Origin: Antitrichia curtipendula
Lineage: Eukaryota > Streptophyta > Bryopsida > Hypnales > Leucodontaceae
Reading direction: 5' to 3'
DNA length: 64,000 bases
NCBI GenBank assembly: GCA_951230915.1
Contig: OX579641.1
Span: forward strand, 16,346,254-16,410,253
Below the pieces are notes generated by a model. The model saw nothing but the letters and a program-made list of their open reading frames with translations. It had not been told where the DNA came from and searched no databases. Both the position numbers and the translations under genes were made by a program. Positions 12,290-24,189 of this stretch are shown here, in pieces (within the stretch, counting starts at the first letter, position 1; every line of letters begins with the position of its first letter).

Positions 12290-14148
12290 AAGTTAGTTAT
12301 TATTATGTTTTCCATAACTTGGCCTCCTCACCAAGTCCAGCAAGGTGGGCCCATGCAATTGCGCCCCTTGACCTTTCTCAAAGCAAGACGTGCGCTGGAG
12401 GACTCTCACTGGTCCCCATGTTGGATTCTTCACAACTGACTCGTTCCCCGACCTGGATGATGAATCTCGCACTGGTTCCCAGCTAGCCAAGACTTCTTCA
12501 ACGCCGGCTTGCCCTTTCGCAGCAAGCCTTACAATCGCCGGCCGGTCGCCCACCCAAATTCACCGCCTAATTCACCGCCCCGTTGGCCTTCGCTCACTTC
12601 CTTTGTCTCGCATCCCGTCTCATCACAGCTTCGCCTTCAAGCGCTCCTCTTGCACGAATTCGCGTCGCAAGCAATCCAGGATCACGCAAAAACTCCTTCC
12701 TCGTGCAGAGTTTACAATTTTGAAGCTGTTTTTGCTGTCAAGCAGGCTCGATCGAGAGATTCTCGTGTGACTCTTGAGCTCGGCCGAAAAATTGGCTGAG
12801 ATTTGGTCAAGTGCGTGCGGGGGTTGAAGGGATTGATTGATCGCGTGCGCGCGGGTGAAGCTCCATGGTGAATGAGGTTAGTGCGCAATTGAAGTTGGGA
12901 TTGAAGAAATTGCAGTTGAAATTATAATTAGTGTGAATTTTGAGGAGGGAGGGAGGTCTGCCGGCCGACTGGTTGAACAGGAAGAAGACACGACTTCGGG
13001 GATTGGGTGATGCGTGAAAGACGTGCGTCGGCGGCGATTGATTGATCTTGTCCTGGATTGCCTTTCTGGAAGCTTGACATCGCGCATTGTTGGTAGAGTC
13101 GTTGGGTTTTGTGAAATTTTCTGTTTCTAATTATGGGTTTGAGTGCGATCGAAATGTCGAAGGTGGTACTATCGAGGTTGTTCTCGGTTGAAGCGATATG
13201 TGGTTTCCTCGGATCAAATTCTGCGAGGTCGATGATCAATTGCAAGAAGGGCGCAATATTGCCGGCCTCGTGGAACGTTAGCTTTCATGAAATTTCGATT
13301 TTGATTTTGGGATAGAGTGCGATAGAGATTTTGAAGGTGGTACTATCGAGCTCGTTTTCGATTGAAGCGTTGTGTGCTTTTCTCGGATCAAACTGTGAGA
13401 ACTCGATTATCAATTGCAAGAGCGCGCAGCATTGGCGGCCTCGGGGAACGTTAGCTTTCGTGAAATTTCGCTTTCGCTTCTTGAATACAGTGCGATAGAG
13501 ATTTCGAAGATGGTACCGTCGACTTCTTATTGATTGTGGTTTAGAGTGTGATTGAAGTTTTGAAGGTGGTACTGTCTAGCTTGTTCTCGATTGAACCGTT
13601 CCCCGAACCGTTCAGTACTTTTCTAGGATCAAACTGTGAGAGGTCCATCGTCAATTGCAAGAGTGCGCCACATTGCAGGCCTCGTGAATCGTTAGCTTAC
13701 GTGAAATTTCGCTTTCGCTCCTGGGATACAGGGCGATAGAGATTTTAAAGTTGGTGCCGTCGGTAGCTTTGTAATTTTGGGTTAGAGTTCGTTCGAAATT
13801 TCGGTGGTATTGCCGAGATTGTCCTTGATTAAGTCATCACATGTTTTTTCTCGGTTTAAATTGTGAGAGCTCGATCATTCAATTTGCAAGAGTGCGCAAC
13901 ATTGCCGGCCTCGTGGAACTTTACGTTTCATGAAACCTCGCTTTCGATTTTGCGCTACAGTGCGATAGAGATTTTGAAGGTGGTAACCTCAATCTCTCTG
14001 TAGTCTAGCGCAATCAAAATTTCGGAGGCAATAGCATTAATTTGTCATACAGTCCGAAATCTCACCCTGATCATCAATCTCGATTCTGTGATTTCCGCAG
14101 TGACCTTCGCCGCTCCATAACCACAAATCAGATTGAATCTTTTACAAG
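12290..14148 (+). promoter_or_regulatory. GC-richer upstream/leader region of the 11-exon gene
   Basis: Base composition rises sharply at about 12290 and stays GC-richer up to the start codon at 14149, marking this as probable promoter and 5' leader of the multidomain gene. Overlapping ORFs on both strands (for example 126 codons at 12390-12770) show no domain and are probably a by-product of the composition. A transcription start cannot be fixed by eye. A leader intron is possible. Confidence 0.4.
13141..14030. repeat. Tandem repeats upstream of the 11-exon gene
   Basis: Related units start at about 13141, 13315, 13544 and 13784. Each begins GAGTGYGAT-GAA and runs through GGTGGTACT, TTGATTGAAGC-like, CTCGGATCAAA and GCCGGCCTCGTGGAACGTTAGC words. 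The basic unit is about 174 bp. Partial units of about 55 bp start near 13488, 13729 and 13958. The block ends just over 100 bp before the proposed start codon. Confidence 0.8.
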
Positions 14149-17100
14149 ATGTGGTTCGTCCCGGAGCTCGAAGCATCATGGGGCCCTACCTTCCCAGCCG
14201 CTATTTTCATGGGCTTGTTCTGTTCCTACGTCTGGGCCCGCTTGAAGCCCTTAGTCCACCACCCCAACACCAATACCAAAAAGGACTACATCCTACAAGA
14301 CCTCTCCAACGCCACTTCGTTCCTCACAAACCTTAACGACACATTATTCCCCAATTCGAAGCCCTCCCCGAAGAACACTGAGAGCATCTCGAAAGCTGGT
14401 GAGGACGTGCTCCTGAAACGAACAGCTTCTCGCATGAGCGACGGGCGACAAAGAACTTCCGAGAGTATCACGGGGACGTTGACAACTTCGGCGAATGTGG
14501 ACAATAAAGAAGTGTCGAGGTTGAGGCGGAGGCTGAGGTCGCTGGGGGGGCAGAAGGAGCATGTGTGGCAAGTGGGGGATGCAAGTGGGGTGCTATTGCA
14601 AGCGAGGATGCCGGTGACGTCGAGCTTGTTGAATCAAGCGTTTGAAATTGGGAGGAGGGCTGTTGCGGTGGATCCGAGGGCGACGCTGCAACTCGGGAGC
14701 TACGGCATCATCATGCAGTCAGGTATCGCCGAAATGGAGGAATTCATGGTGTCGCTGTCGCCGATCGGCAATGTGGTGCCGGTATTCTTGATTTTCAATC
14801 TTTGGAGAATTTGGTTTGGTTTCTTTATGTGGTTGCTTTGCCCTTGGACTGATCCGGTTGAGAGATGCAGAAGTGTGAGTTTCTCGCCAAAGTCAGCAAT
14901 GTGCTCACCGCATACTTGAGTTGCTTTCATTTTGAGTATTTTTTTTTCCCATGTGATTGCTTGCATCCGCGTTGGACTGGTTCTTCTTGCTGGCCTTAGC
15001 CAGCAATGTGCTCGCCGCATTCTTGAGCTACTTTCATTTTGAGAATTTGGTTTTGGTTTCCTCATGTGATTTCTTGCGTTGCCGTCGGACTGATTCTTCT
15101 TGTTGCGCCGATTGAGAAATGCAGAGAGTGAGTTGCTCTTCATAGCAATAAATGTGCTCGCCGGCGTCTTGAGTTGCTTTCATTTTGAGAATTTGTTTTG
15201 GTTTCTTCATATGATTGCTTGCGTTGCCGTTGGACTGATTCTTTATGCTGGCCATAGCCAACAATGTGCTCGCCGGCATCTTGAATTTCTTTTATTTTGA
15301 GAATTTGGTTTGGTTTCTTCATGTGATTGCTTGCATTGCCATGGGACTGATTCTTCTTGTTATGCCGATTGAGAGATACAGAGTGTGAGTTGCTCGCCAT
15401 AGCCAGAAATGTGCTTGCTGGCATTCTTGAATTGCTTTCATTTTGAGATTTCGTTTGGTTTCTTCATGTGATTGCTTGCATTGCCGTTGGACTGATTCGT
15501 CTTGTTGCGCCGGTTTAGAGAGGCAGTGTGAGTCACTTGCCATAGCCAGCAATTTGCCTGCCGGCATCCTTTGAATTCTTATTTTTGTTCCTTTCATTAG
15601 TGGATTTCAAACCTCACTGAATGCACATTCCCAATTCACAGTCGAATACATCGGATTCAACACATTCTCTAATCCCCTATAGACTGATTCGTGTTGCTCT
15701 GATTGCGATGCAGAGGGCGAAGTGAAGCTCCTGCGTCTGGAGGACGGTGATGCGCCGGTTCTGCTCGACTCGTTCCGTGAAGAAGGTCCAATTCTCTAGA
15801 CCTTAGTGTCCCCATTCTTCGCTGGGGAGAAATGAACGAATTCACAGCTTTAAAAATACAAGCCCCAAAATGAAAGCAATGATATTCTAAGAAATAAATG
15901 TGAAAATCCCTTCATAGATTCGAGGTCGTGCCTTGTAAATTGCTCTCAAAAGCTTGAGCCATAGCGCCGGGCAAATAATATGAGAGATGAAATCGAAGAG
16001 AGTGAATTTTGAGGAATTGAGTGCATCCTGTAACCCTAAGTTTTCGACATTGTGGATGTGAGCAGACGAGGATTTGCGCGTGGAGGGGCTTTTCCTTCGC
16101 GGAGTGCAGATGAAGGCAACAATTGGCGACAAGACCGTTGTCCTCCGAAGCAAAACCCTCCTTAAGGTAGCCCACAAATGGCTATCTATTAGGACAGGGT
16201 CGTTGTACACATGTTATTTCTTAGAAATCATTGAGAGAATTTTTTCAATTTTGCTTAGAAATTGCTTGGGAGAGGATTCTGAAGTGGGTGCTTACCATTT
16301 GCAGGATGAGGGAGGGTGGAGCGATGCTCTGGTAGTGTGGCCGCCTTTGGTGACACTAGAGAAAGCTTCACTGATGTATGCCACCAAGATTGTTGAATTT
16401 AAAGGCGTCACTGCCACTGTTCGGAGTAACCTTCTCCCCGTTTCCACGAACCGGAAACCCAAAGATGAAGGTAAATAATCTTCCGTTCTGAAATTGCTCA
16501 TCTTTGAAAATTGAGCTTGATAATTGATTGAAATGCTTGAAGTGTCGTAGACCATATGCATTAATAGGAATTTGAGCAGGATTTCAAGGACGGTGGGGCA
16601 TTGTGTCTTTTGCAGATCATACAGGCTTGTATTTGGCAGCAGCACTTGCATTCATTGTAGCCGTGATGCCAAGCGCCTTCTGGTTGCCGGTCATGGGGAA
16701 GATTGGGGTGGTGTTTCTGCCGGTGTTCCAAATGGCTGCTGTAATCCTTGGCTGGAATTTGGGTCATTTCCTCCTCCTTGGAGAGTGGCCAAGTGCAGGA
16801 GGGTAAGCAGATCTTCAACATTTACCCCCAAAAGATTTTCGTTTAGATCTATCCGTAACAGCAAATGACAATGAGCCACCAAGAAATGAAGTAGGGGTGT
16901 TGAGACTGAAAACAGTGGAATTAGAGAAATCGACTATAGTTTGGAATTTGGCGATTATGTTTGTGAAGCTTGTGGGTATCACACTTCTCAGGTTCAATAT
17001 CAGACCAGGTGTTGCTTTGAATTGAATATCTTCTTGTTTCGAACGAGGATGACTGACAAATTGGGCTTGTGTGCAGTGACCGTGAAGTGACATTGGATTC

Positions 17101-20100
17101 AGAGGACGAGATGAAGGATTTCGGCATCAACCTCTACAAATACACCAGTCCATGGGACAGGTACACCCTGATGAATTTAATCTGACAACCTGAGGTCCCA
17201 AAATAATTGCTCTGACATAGTTCGAAAGTTTGACAAAGTGTGCTGCAGTCGATGATATTGTAGCAAGTCTGCAGGATATTCCAGAATGTCATATCAGAGG
17301 TCTTAATGAAAAGGAATGAGAATACTATTGTTTGCAAACAATTGAAATTCTAGTTTCTGCAAATAACAATTTTCACTAGTAGAGATTCTATGGTATGCCT
17401 ACCCATTGTCGTTCCTTTCCCAATTGTGTCCCTTGTCTAAACCTGTCCAACATTTCTGCCCAGAATCTTGTCAATTGTAATGCCATTAAAGGTATCTTTT
17501 TAGTGTAAAACTTATCAATGGTAACATAGCTAGATTTTCTTGTGCTATAGATCTGACAACTTGAGAGTCTGGAATGGAATGCTGACAGTGCGGTGAGGAT
17601 GGAAATGGACGACCTCGAAAGACAACTAGCCCAGAAGTTGGAGTCCCAGCCCAGTGTCAGCAATGCAGGGATTTTCGCTCAGCAAGCAGACTACCGCACG
17701 GAGTTTTGGCGCAAAGGTGTTGCAGAAATGGATCAGGCCATTGAAATTGAGCCTCAAAATGAGCTCCCTTTCCGGTATGTTGTTCCCTTTGCACCAAAGC
17801 CTGAACCAGAGTCCCGGAACGTTCTCTTTATGATGTTGACTGAAGTTCCGGAAACAATCTAACATTATAATTGTTTGCGAAGTCTGAGTGTTTCTTTTAC
17901 CGTCTATTTCCGTTAGATTGGTGCAATCCCATTCAAATGGTGCGGTGGACCTTCAACCAAGGAAGGAATTAAAATGATTTAAGGAGATGGGAAGGGGATT
18001 GGGGGTGGAAATTCTAGGCTAGCGGTCACAATTTTGTGAATGAAATGCAATTTGCATATTTACCGGCACAACAAGCCAATGTAAATATCTAAATGACGCA
18101 TGGATTACCACCAATTTAAACGGAATTGTCGTTTTATATGGCATTTTTACATCGGATTGTCCTTGTGGATGGCTTCTTCACCTTCAAATTTACAGGAAGA
18201 GAATGTACAAGTTTGAAGGATTATAGCAGGATTGTAAGGGTAGATGGTGAGAGACCTCTGATGGTATTGGATGTGGGCAGGATTCGAGGTTGCATCAAAG
18301 GCTTAGAAGGAGACTATGAAAGCTCCTTAAAGGATCTAGACCAGGCTCTAAGTTTGAAACCGAATGACGTCTTGGCACTCGTGGATAGAGGCGTATTCAG
18401 ATTCTTGGGTGGCGACTTAGTTGGTGCTTTGGCTGATCTCAACGAGGCGATCAAGCATAATCCTGCTCTACCTCAAGATATTCTGAAGCTCCGAGATTCC
18501 ATTGCACAGGTTGGTGAATTGCAGCTAGCAAGGTTTTGTAAAAACGTTTTGTCTTTCTGGATTGCATGCACAAATTTCCTGTAATTGAAGGAATTTGAAT
18601 ATGGGAGTTCGAAAGAAATCATTTAAAATGCTTCAAAATAGGTAACAAAATGTAGCAATAGGAAGAAGAAACCATGTCCTTTATTTTGCATGCACCCCAG
18701 CTGTTTCTTGTAATTGAAGGAACCTGTGTGTAGGAGTTGATTATCAATCACACAGAGAGATTCAAGGAAGGTAACAAACTGTAGCAATTAGCTAGGGTCC
18801 GCAATTAGGTACACTTACCTTAATGGATTATGAGCTTCCGAAGTAAACTTTCTGTTTTGGTCACTTCGGAGTTAAGCACATCTTTAACTTGTATTGCTTG
18901 ACACCAACTCGAAGTGTATGTCTGGTATGTAGATTTTGGCAGACCGGGAGGAGCTGGCCAAGCTACGAGAGGAGAATCCCAAACTCAAGGCAGAACTGGA
19001 AGCATTACGTGCCAAAGCTGCAGCGGACTTGGAAGCAGCGCAAGCCAAAGCTGCATCCGATCTTGCAGCAGCTGAAGCCAAAGCTGCAGCGGACTTGGAA
19101 GCAGCACAAGCCAAAGCTGCATCCGATCTTGCAGCAGCTGAAGCCAAAGCTGCAGCGGAGCTGGAGGCTTTGAGGGCCAAGACGGAAGCAGAGGCTGCGG
19201 AACTGAAGACCCGAAATCAGAAACTCCAGGAGGATCTCAACAAAGCGCAAGACACGTTGAGAAACATGCCGTCGAACCAGGTGAACATCAATGTCCAGTG
19301 TTCGCTAGTCTACAATTCAGAGTTTTGTAGTAGCCCTACCATTGAAGGGTATGTATTCCATACCTTTCTGTAAATAATGGGCTAGTTAGCTCCTATAGTT
19401 GTTCTTTCCTTATGTTGTACAGTACAGTAAGTAGGTTCATGTAATAAGAAAGCATTGCTTAATAAAACATATCCCATGCCACTTGCATTTCCTCGCATGC
19501 CTTGGCTTGATGCGGAATCAGTTAAGAATCTTTTTTGTCGGTGACGTTAAAAAATCTTTTTCTCGTGGTGGTCTTGACATAATTAAAACCGACTGGTGGA
19601 TGCAGACATTGGTGCTGAAATACAATAACCTTTGCTGCGAAAAGTGCGTCCGAGACATCAAGGCTGCTCTGTCGAAGGTCCCTGGTAAAGATCGACTCTT
19701 CACCTGCGTTATTTCTTTATTGTACCTATGCTTATATATATGTTCATGTGTTCCACTCACACAAATTTTGAGGTATATCAGTCAAGTTTTTGTGTTGCTC
19801 TCACTGCTGTGGGCTTTGTGTGGGCTTTGATTTTGTGACCGTGAAAGAATATACTCTTTTATGTGTTCTGTTTCCCCAGAAGAATGCTAGTTCCATACAA
19901 AATCCTCCGTTGACAATGTGGAAATAGACTGGATTTATCAAATTGTGCTTGTGCAGGAATTGAATCAGTCACGGAGGATTTCATGGAGGGCACAGTGACG
20001 GTGGCGGGGTACGTGTCAGCCGCTGTCATTCTGTCCATCTGTAGACAAACTTCTCCCAAGAAATTCATCTACCTCATTGGCGATGAAGTCCCCCAAGCTT

Positions 20101-20834
20101 TTGCATCAGGTCCCAGAGAATTCGAAGTTCATCAAGATGAACCAGAAACAGCCCCTACCCCTACCCCTGAACCTGCCCCTGAACCTGCTCCTGAACCTGC
20201 TCCTGAACCTGCCCCTGAACCTGCCCCTGAACCTGCTCCTGAACCTGCTCCTGAACCTGCCCCTGAACCTGCCCCTGAACCTGCCCCTGAACCTGCTCCT
20301 GAACCTGCTCCTGAACCTGCCCCTGAACCTGCCCCTGAACCTGCTCCTGAACCTGCTCCTGAACCTGCTCCTGAACCTGCCCCTGAGGCTACTCCCGCCC
20401 CTGAACCTGCCCCTGAACCTGCTCCTGAACCTGCTCCTGAACCTGCTCCTGAACCTGCCCCTGAGGCTACTCCCGCCCCTGAACCTGCCCCTGAACCTGC
20501 TCCTGAGGCTACTCCTGCCCCTGAAGCTGTTCCTGCCCCTGCCCCTGAACCTTCTGAAGCTGTTACTGCCCCTGCTCCTGACTCTGCCGCTACTCCTGCC
20601 CCTGCGCCTGAACCTGAAGCAGAGCCTGCACCAGAGCCAGTTCCGAAGCCTGCACAGGATGAACCCGAACCCGCTCTTACAAAAGAACCTGTATGGATAT
20701 CCGAAGCGGGATCAGAACAGAAGCGTAAACTAGAACCGGTTCCAGAGGCAACTGCGGAAGCCAATGGCAATGCCGAACCTGTGAGCAAACTAAGTGAAAA
20801 CGGCGAGATTCAACAGGAAAAACCGGCAACTTGA
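14149..20834 (+). CDS. Multidomain membrane/TPR/coiled-coil/HMA protein, 11 exons
   Basis: I do not recognise this as a named gene. Proposed exons are 14149-14872, 15714-15746, 16066-16166, 16305-16470, 16580-16802, 17077-17160, 17568-17774, 18212-18509, 18933-19280, 19606-19684 and 19957-20834. All introns are GT-AG and every phase closes, giving 1046 aa. Order along the protein: hydrophobic segments near residues 14-32 and 205-230 and a further pair near 350-400; TPR-like helices about 490-612 ([20 protein letters not shown]); an Ala/Glu/Lys coiled coil about 613-728 with repeated [12 protein letters not shown]; an HMA domain about 729-800 with a CCEKC metal site in [14 protein letters not shown]; then a PEPA-repeat tail. 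A membrane-anchored, metal-binding scaffold is a guess. Least certain are the exon 1/2 junction (14874/15716 also works) and the acceptors of exons 7 and 8 (18230 is an alternative for exon 8). Gene existence is more certain than the exact joins. Confidence 0.75.
14805..15590. repeat. Minisatellite across exon 1 end and intron 1
   Basis: About six tandem units begin with GAGAATTTGGTTTGGTTTCT-like sequence near 14805, 14934, 15051, 15187, 15299 and 15444. Long units (about 137-146 bp) keep a copy of the exon-end sequence GAGAGATGCAG followed by a GTGAGT-type splice donor. Short units (about 112-117 bp) lack it. The first unit is the coding end of exon 1; the others are intronic. Confidence 0.85.
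18980..19170 (+). repeat. In-frame 66-bp duplication in the coiled-coil exon
   Basis: Within exon 9, GCCAAAGCTGCAGCGGACTT and the following bases recur about 66 bp (22 codons) apart, doubling an Ala-rich heptad block ([20 protein letters not shown]). This lengthens the coiled coil without changing frame. Long ORFs in the other frames here only reflect the repeat. Confidence 0.85.
20150..20640 (+). repeat. 12-bp coding repeat encoding PEPA tail
   Basis: A 12-bp unit (CCTGAACCTGCC or CCTGAACCTGCT) encodes Pro-Glu-Pro-Ala. About 18 units run in a row, followed by shorter runs separated by PEATPA blocks. Two unit variants alternate in higher-order patterns, which points to recent duplication. 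Long ORFs in the other two readings (Leu/Pro-rich on +, Ser/Gly/Ala-rich on -) are artefacts of the repeat. Confidence 0.9.
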
Positions 20835-21890
20835 ATTGACTGCAAATCAACTCATGTAAGAGCTTCCACTTCAAATTCAGTCGCCAATCTCCTCTAAATT
20901 TGTTGGTTCTGGACACACGGGGAGGACTGTCTGAGGGCTTTGAATTGACAATAGGTACAGCTACATACATTTACAGTAAACCATTTTATATATACAGGAA
21001 GTTTGAGTTGCCGGGCCTTCCTTGAAACGTACGTGAGCTAGTGCTTCAAGAATCGAGACTCTTGTGGTAGTATAGCTGCTTATTGATTCAAGAAGTTTGA
21101 GTTGCCGGACCTTACTTGAAGGCGAGATAGTACGTGCTTCAAGATTCGAGACTCTTAACTGTAGTATAGCTACTTATTGATTCAAGACCAAAGGAGGATC
21201 TGAGGAACGATCGAGGCTTTGCATCGACAGAAACAGAAACGACCCTGCTGCTTATGAATTTTAGAGTGGACTGATTGACAGGTGAGAGAACTAGAACTAG
21301 AACTACCAGTACAATACAATGCTGCAGATTTGTCGTCTCCTTGGACATTTTTGTGAGTGGCTATCTTAGTGTAGTTAGAATCTTATGAGTTGTGACTAAC
21401 TTAGGTCCAAACATGAGACATGGAGAGAAACTTACTCCCAGCTTCCCAGGGCAGAGTTGCTAACTTAGTACTTTTGAGGTTAATTATGTGTCACCGTTTA
21501 GGGTCTTTGAGTGAGACCTCACTAGGGTTCGTCAAAATCTAATTATTGATTGTAAAGTTTACCACGAGAATTTTAATATTAATACTGTAAAGCTACTATC
21601 TAGAAAGCTATCAAATAGTCTAGATTGTGAAGGCTATGAGGATGTCGCCCGCATTGTAAGCTATGTGGATGAGTGTGCCGTGAAGTGATCCAGCTGACGA
21701 ATCTCTTTCCAAACGTGGCCTTTGACCGGATTGAATGCAAATGCACGTGCAAGATTCTCAGTGTAGTTTTCATTACATTACATTATTCAACGTGTGGATT
21801 TGGGTTTATGGAAAAAGTTATTAAAAAATAAATAAAAAGTCTGTATTCATAAACCTGGAGAAATTATGAGAAAATTGACAAACTAAGAAA
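20835..21890. other. Probable 3' UTR/downstream DNA with a 94-bp tandem duplication
   Basis: After the stop codon no ORF is credible. A direct duplication with a 94-bp period starts at 20998 and 21092 (GAAGTTTGAGTTGCCGG), running to about 21186. Its position suggests it may be transcribed in the 3' UTR. A polyadenylation site could not be fixed. Confidence 0.55.
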
Positions 21891-21894
21891 ATTT

Positions 21895-22626
21895 GACACC
21901 AACTGTGACTATGTTTTCACCAAAACACTCCAAAACTGCCATTTTTACTACAAGCACCAAATTTTAGAAGAAAAACAAACATTTTTGGACATATGTAACC
22001 GTAGGGTCTTGCAGTACGCTGCTTTGAGAAAATGTGGAAAAAATTTCAGAAATTTTCAACAAGTAGATTGCAAGATATTAGCATTTGAAGTTACAAGACC
22101 CTTTTTGGAGGGGCCCTGCGAAAAAACGGGCAACTGCACTTCACGAGATCACATTTGCATGAAAAAATATCCCAGATGGTGTGCTTCTTTGGATTCATTC
22201 TTCAAGGCAAGTTGGCTTGCATCCTTGAAAAAATATAGATTATTTGGAATTGTACAACGTACTGGATAAAAATAGTAAGTAGAAAGAAGTAGAGAATGAT
22301 TCAAAATACAAAATTGTTAAGAATTTTGTTATGGAATTGAAAAATGCCAATCCCAATGGTTGAATTGTTGTAATAAACATTTTATATTCTATGATTTTAT
22401 TTTTTTCAAAAATATTGAAAACTGAGTAAAATAAAGGGCTTCAAAGTTTATTTTAGAATAAAGAATTCATAGCTGCCCGCAAACTAAAACTCCTTGTAAC
22501 TTTTGACTCATTGATCAAAATGGAATGATTCAAAGCTTTTCACGTATAACTCTAGAGAACAAATTTCAAAATTTTATTTCTTAAAAAAGTGATTTTTTCT
22601 AATCTGTCCAAATTGCCCATTAAAAA

Positions 22627-22666
<40 letters not shown>

Positions 22667-22812
22667 CTAGGCCATAACTTTTGACTTATATGAAAGACCC
22701 TCCTTGTTCCCACTTTCTATTAAAATTTTAGGATAAAATATAAAAATCTCCAATCACACGTATATGCCCAAAATTTCTATGTTGCCAAAAATGCATGCTA
22801 AATCTTTAGGGG
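21895..22812. mobile_element. Degenerate TTAA-type MITE, about 918 bp
   Basis: The right end reads CTTTAGGGG and is followed by CTAA (a TTAA variant). The left end is eroded near 21895. The internal sequence closely follows the intact copy at 63031-63935, including GACTATGTT-TCACCAAA-ACACTC near the left end. It contains an A-run plus TA microsatellite at 22622-22666. Confidence 0.6.
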
Positions 22813-22816
22813 CTAA

Positions 22817-24189
22817 GTATATAATTGTATTGTTAGACACATCAAATGGAAACAACAATAGTTTGTAGTGTTGGTTTTGGATAAACACACAAGTTAATTC
22901 AATTGGTGCAAGAGTTTGATTAGTGGAAGACTACTTTATACTAATTTGAAAGAAGTTGGCAAAATTGGTGTAAATATTTGGATGAAAATGGCACTAATTT
23001 ATTAAAGTGATATTAGTGCACCACATTGATTTATCCTATTAGTGTGCACTAGTTTAACTTATGACCTTTTAGTCATCAACATTTTTGAAGATTCTTATGT
23101 TAATTTTTTAACATTTGTACAATATAGTCATACAGATTCTGAAGACTTTGCTTTGCAAATATTCAATAATTTCAGAGGTATTGGTAGGTTTGCCCTCAAA
23201 AAATAGCTTTTTCAATTCAAAAAATTTCGATAGCACATCACAATTATCATAAACATATTCAAATTATAAACACCTACTCACCACAACCTATTTTTGTATA
23301 CTCAAATCCCATATAATGCTAAATTTATATAAAAATCCCAAGTCTTCACTTCAAGTAAAAGACTTGATTTCAAAGTGAAATTTTGCACAACTACAAAACT
23401 ATAAAATCCTTCTATAGTTAGAGCCATAAAAAACTCAAATCTAATGAAAATAATATCAATTACATTTTTAGAATCTTATTAAAGCCTAAGTTAAGCTAAA
23501 CTACTAAATTGACAATGAAATCTTCAAATTACAAATTCATCTAGACCTACAACTACTAAATCATGTTCAATGTTTCAACTTTGACTAGAAAACAAGATTT
23601 TGCATATTGCTACATACATGCAACAACTTCATGACATCAATAACTTCATATTAGTTATGGTAACCGTAAAATCCATTGAAACCCTAAAAATGGTGGTGCC
23701 CACATGGTACTACTTTTAAGATTTTTTTGTGAAAGCTTGTTGCAATCAAAGACCCATTTGCTTTCTACTTGCCACACTCTTAAGAACAAACTCATGTCAT
23801 CAACTTCATTTTATAGAATCAATCATGTATCAGTCCAGCTTATAATTTTTGTTTACTAGACATAGTCATGTGACTATTTAAAGTCTTCATTTCAAAAGAT
23901 CTATTATGTTTGACATATATGAAATCAAATCATAAGTCTATTTGTAAGTGTTACAATCTATATATTAAACTTTTGGATTATTGAAATATATATTCCAATT
24001 GAAAAATATAAATTTGTAAAATCCCTCTATTATGCAAGTTTTTATTATTATTATAAATGACACGATATTTTTATATTTATAGATAGTTGTCTAGTTTTAC
24101 TTCATAACTTTTGTCTACTTATATATATATATAAAGTTATATATAAAATCTAGGTATATTTTAAATCTAACAAAAATTAAGATTTTTTT
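22817..24189. other. Very AT-rich intergenic DNA, no gene seen
   Basis: No ORF of note and no paired terminal repeat that I could confirm. Confidence 0.5.

Noticed and set aside
12293..12799. Overlapping ORFs of up to 126 codons in the GC-rich upstream region
   Set aside because: Several frames on both strands are open at once, none has a domain, and composition alone explains them.
14149..14919. 256-codon ORF taken as a complete single-exon gene
   Set aside because: The frame after about 14872 runs into repeat-derived intron sequence. A consistent splice donor and in-phase downstream exons explain the locus better.
15747..15799. Exon 2 reading on to the TAG at 15797, ending the gene there
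   Set aside because: It would give a short conserved-looking tail, but using the GTGATG donor at 15747 joins in phase to 16066 and links all later exons. The alternative ending remains possible.
18884..19250. ORFs on both strands opposite the coiled-coil exon
   Set aside because: Shadows of the repetitive Ala-rich coding sequence.
20077..20788. 218-codon ORFs in other readings of the PEPA repeat (both strands)
   Set aside because: They exist only because the 12-bp repeat lacks stops in several frames. Leu/Pro-rich or Ser/Gly/Ala-rich translations carry no domain.
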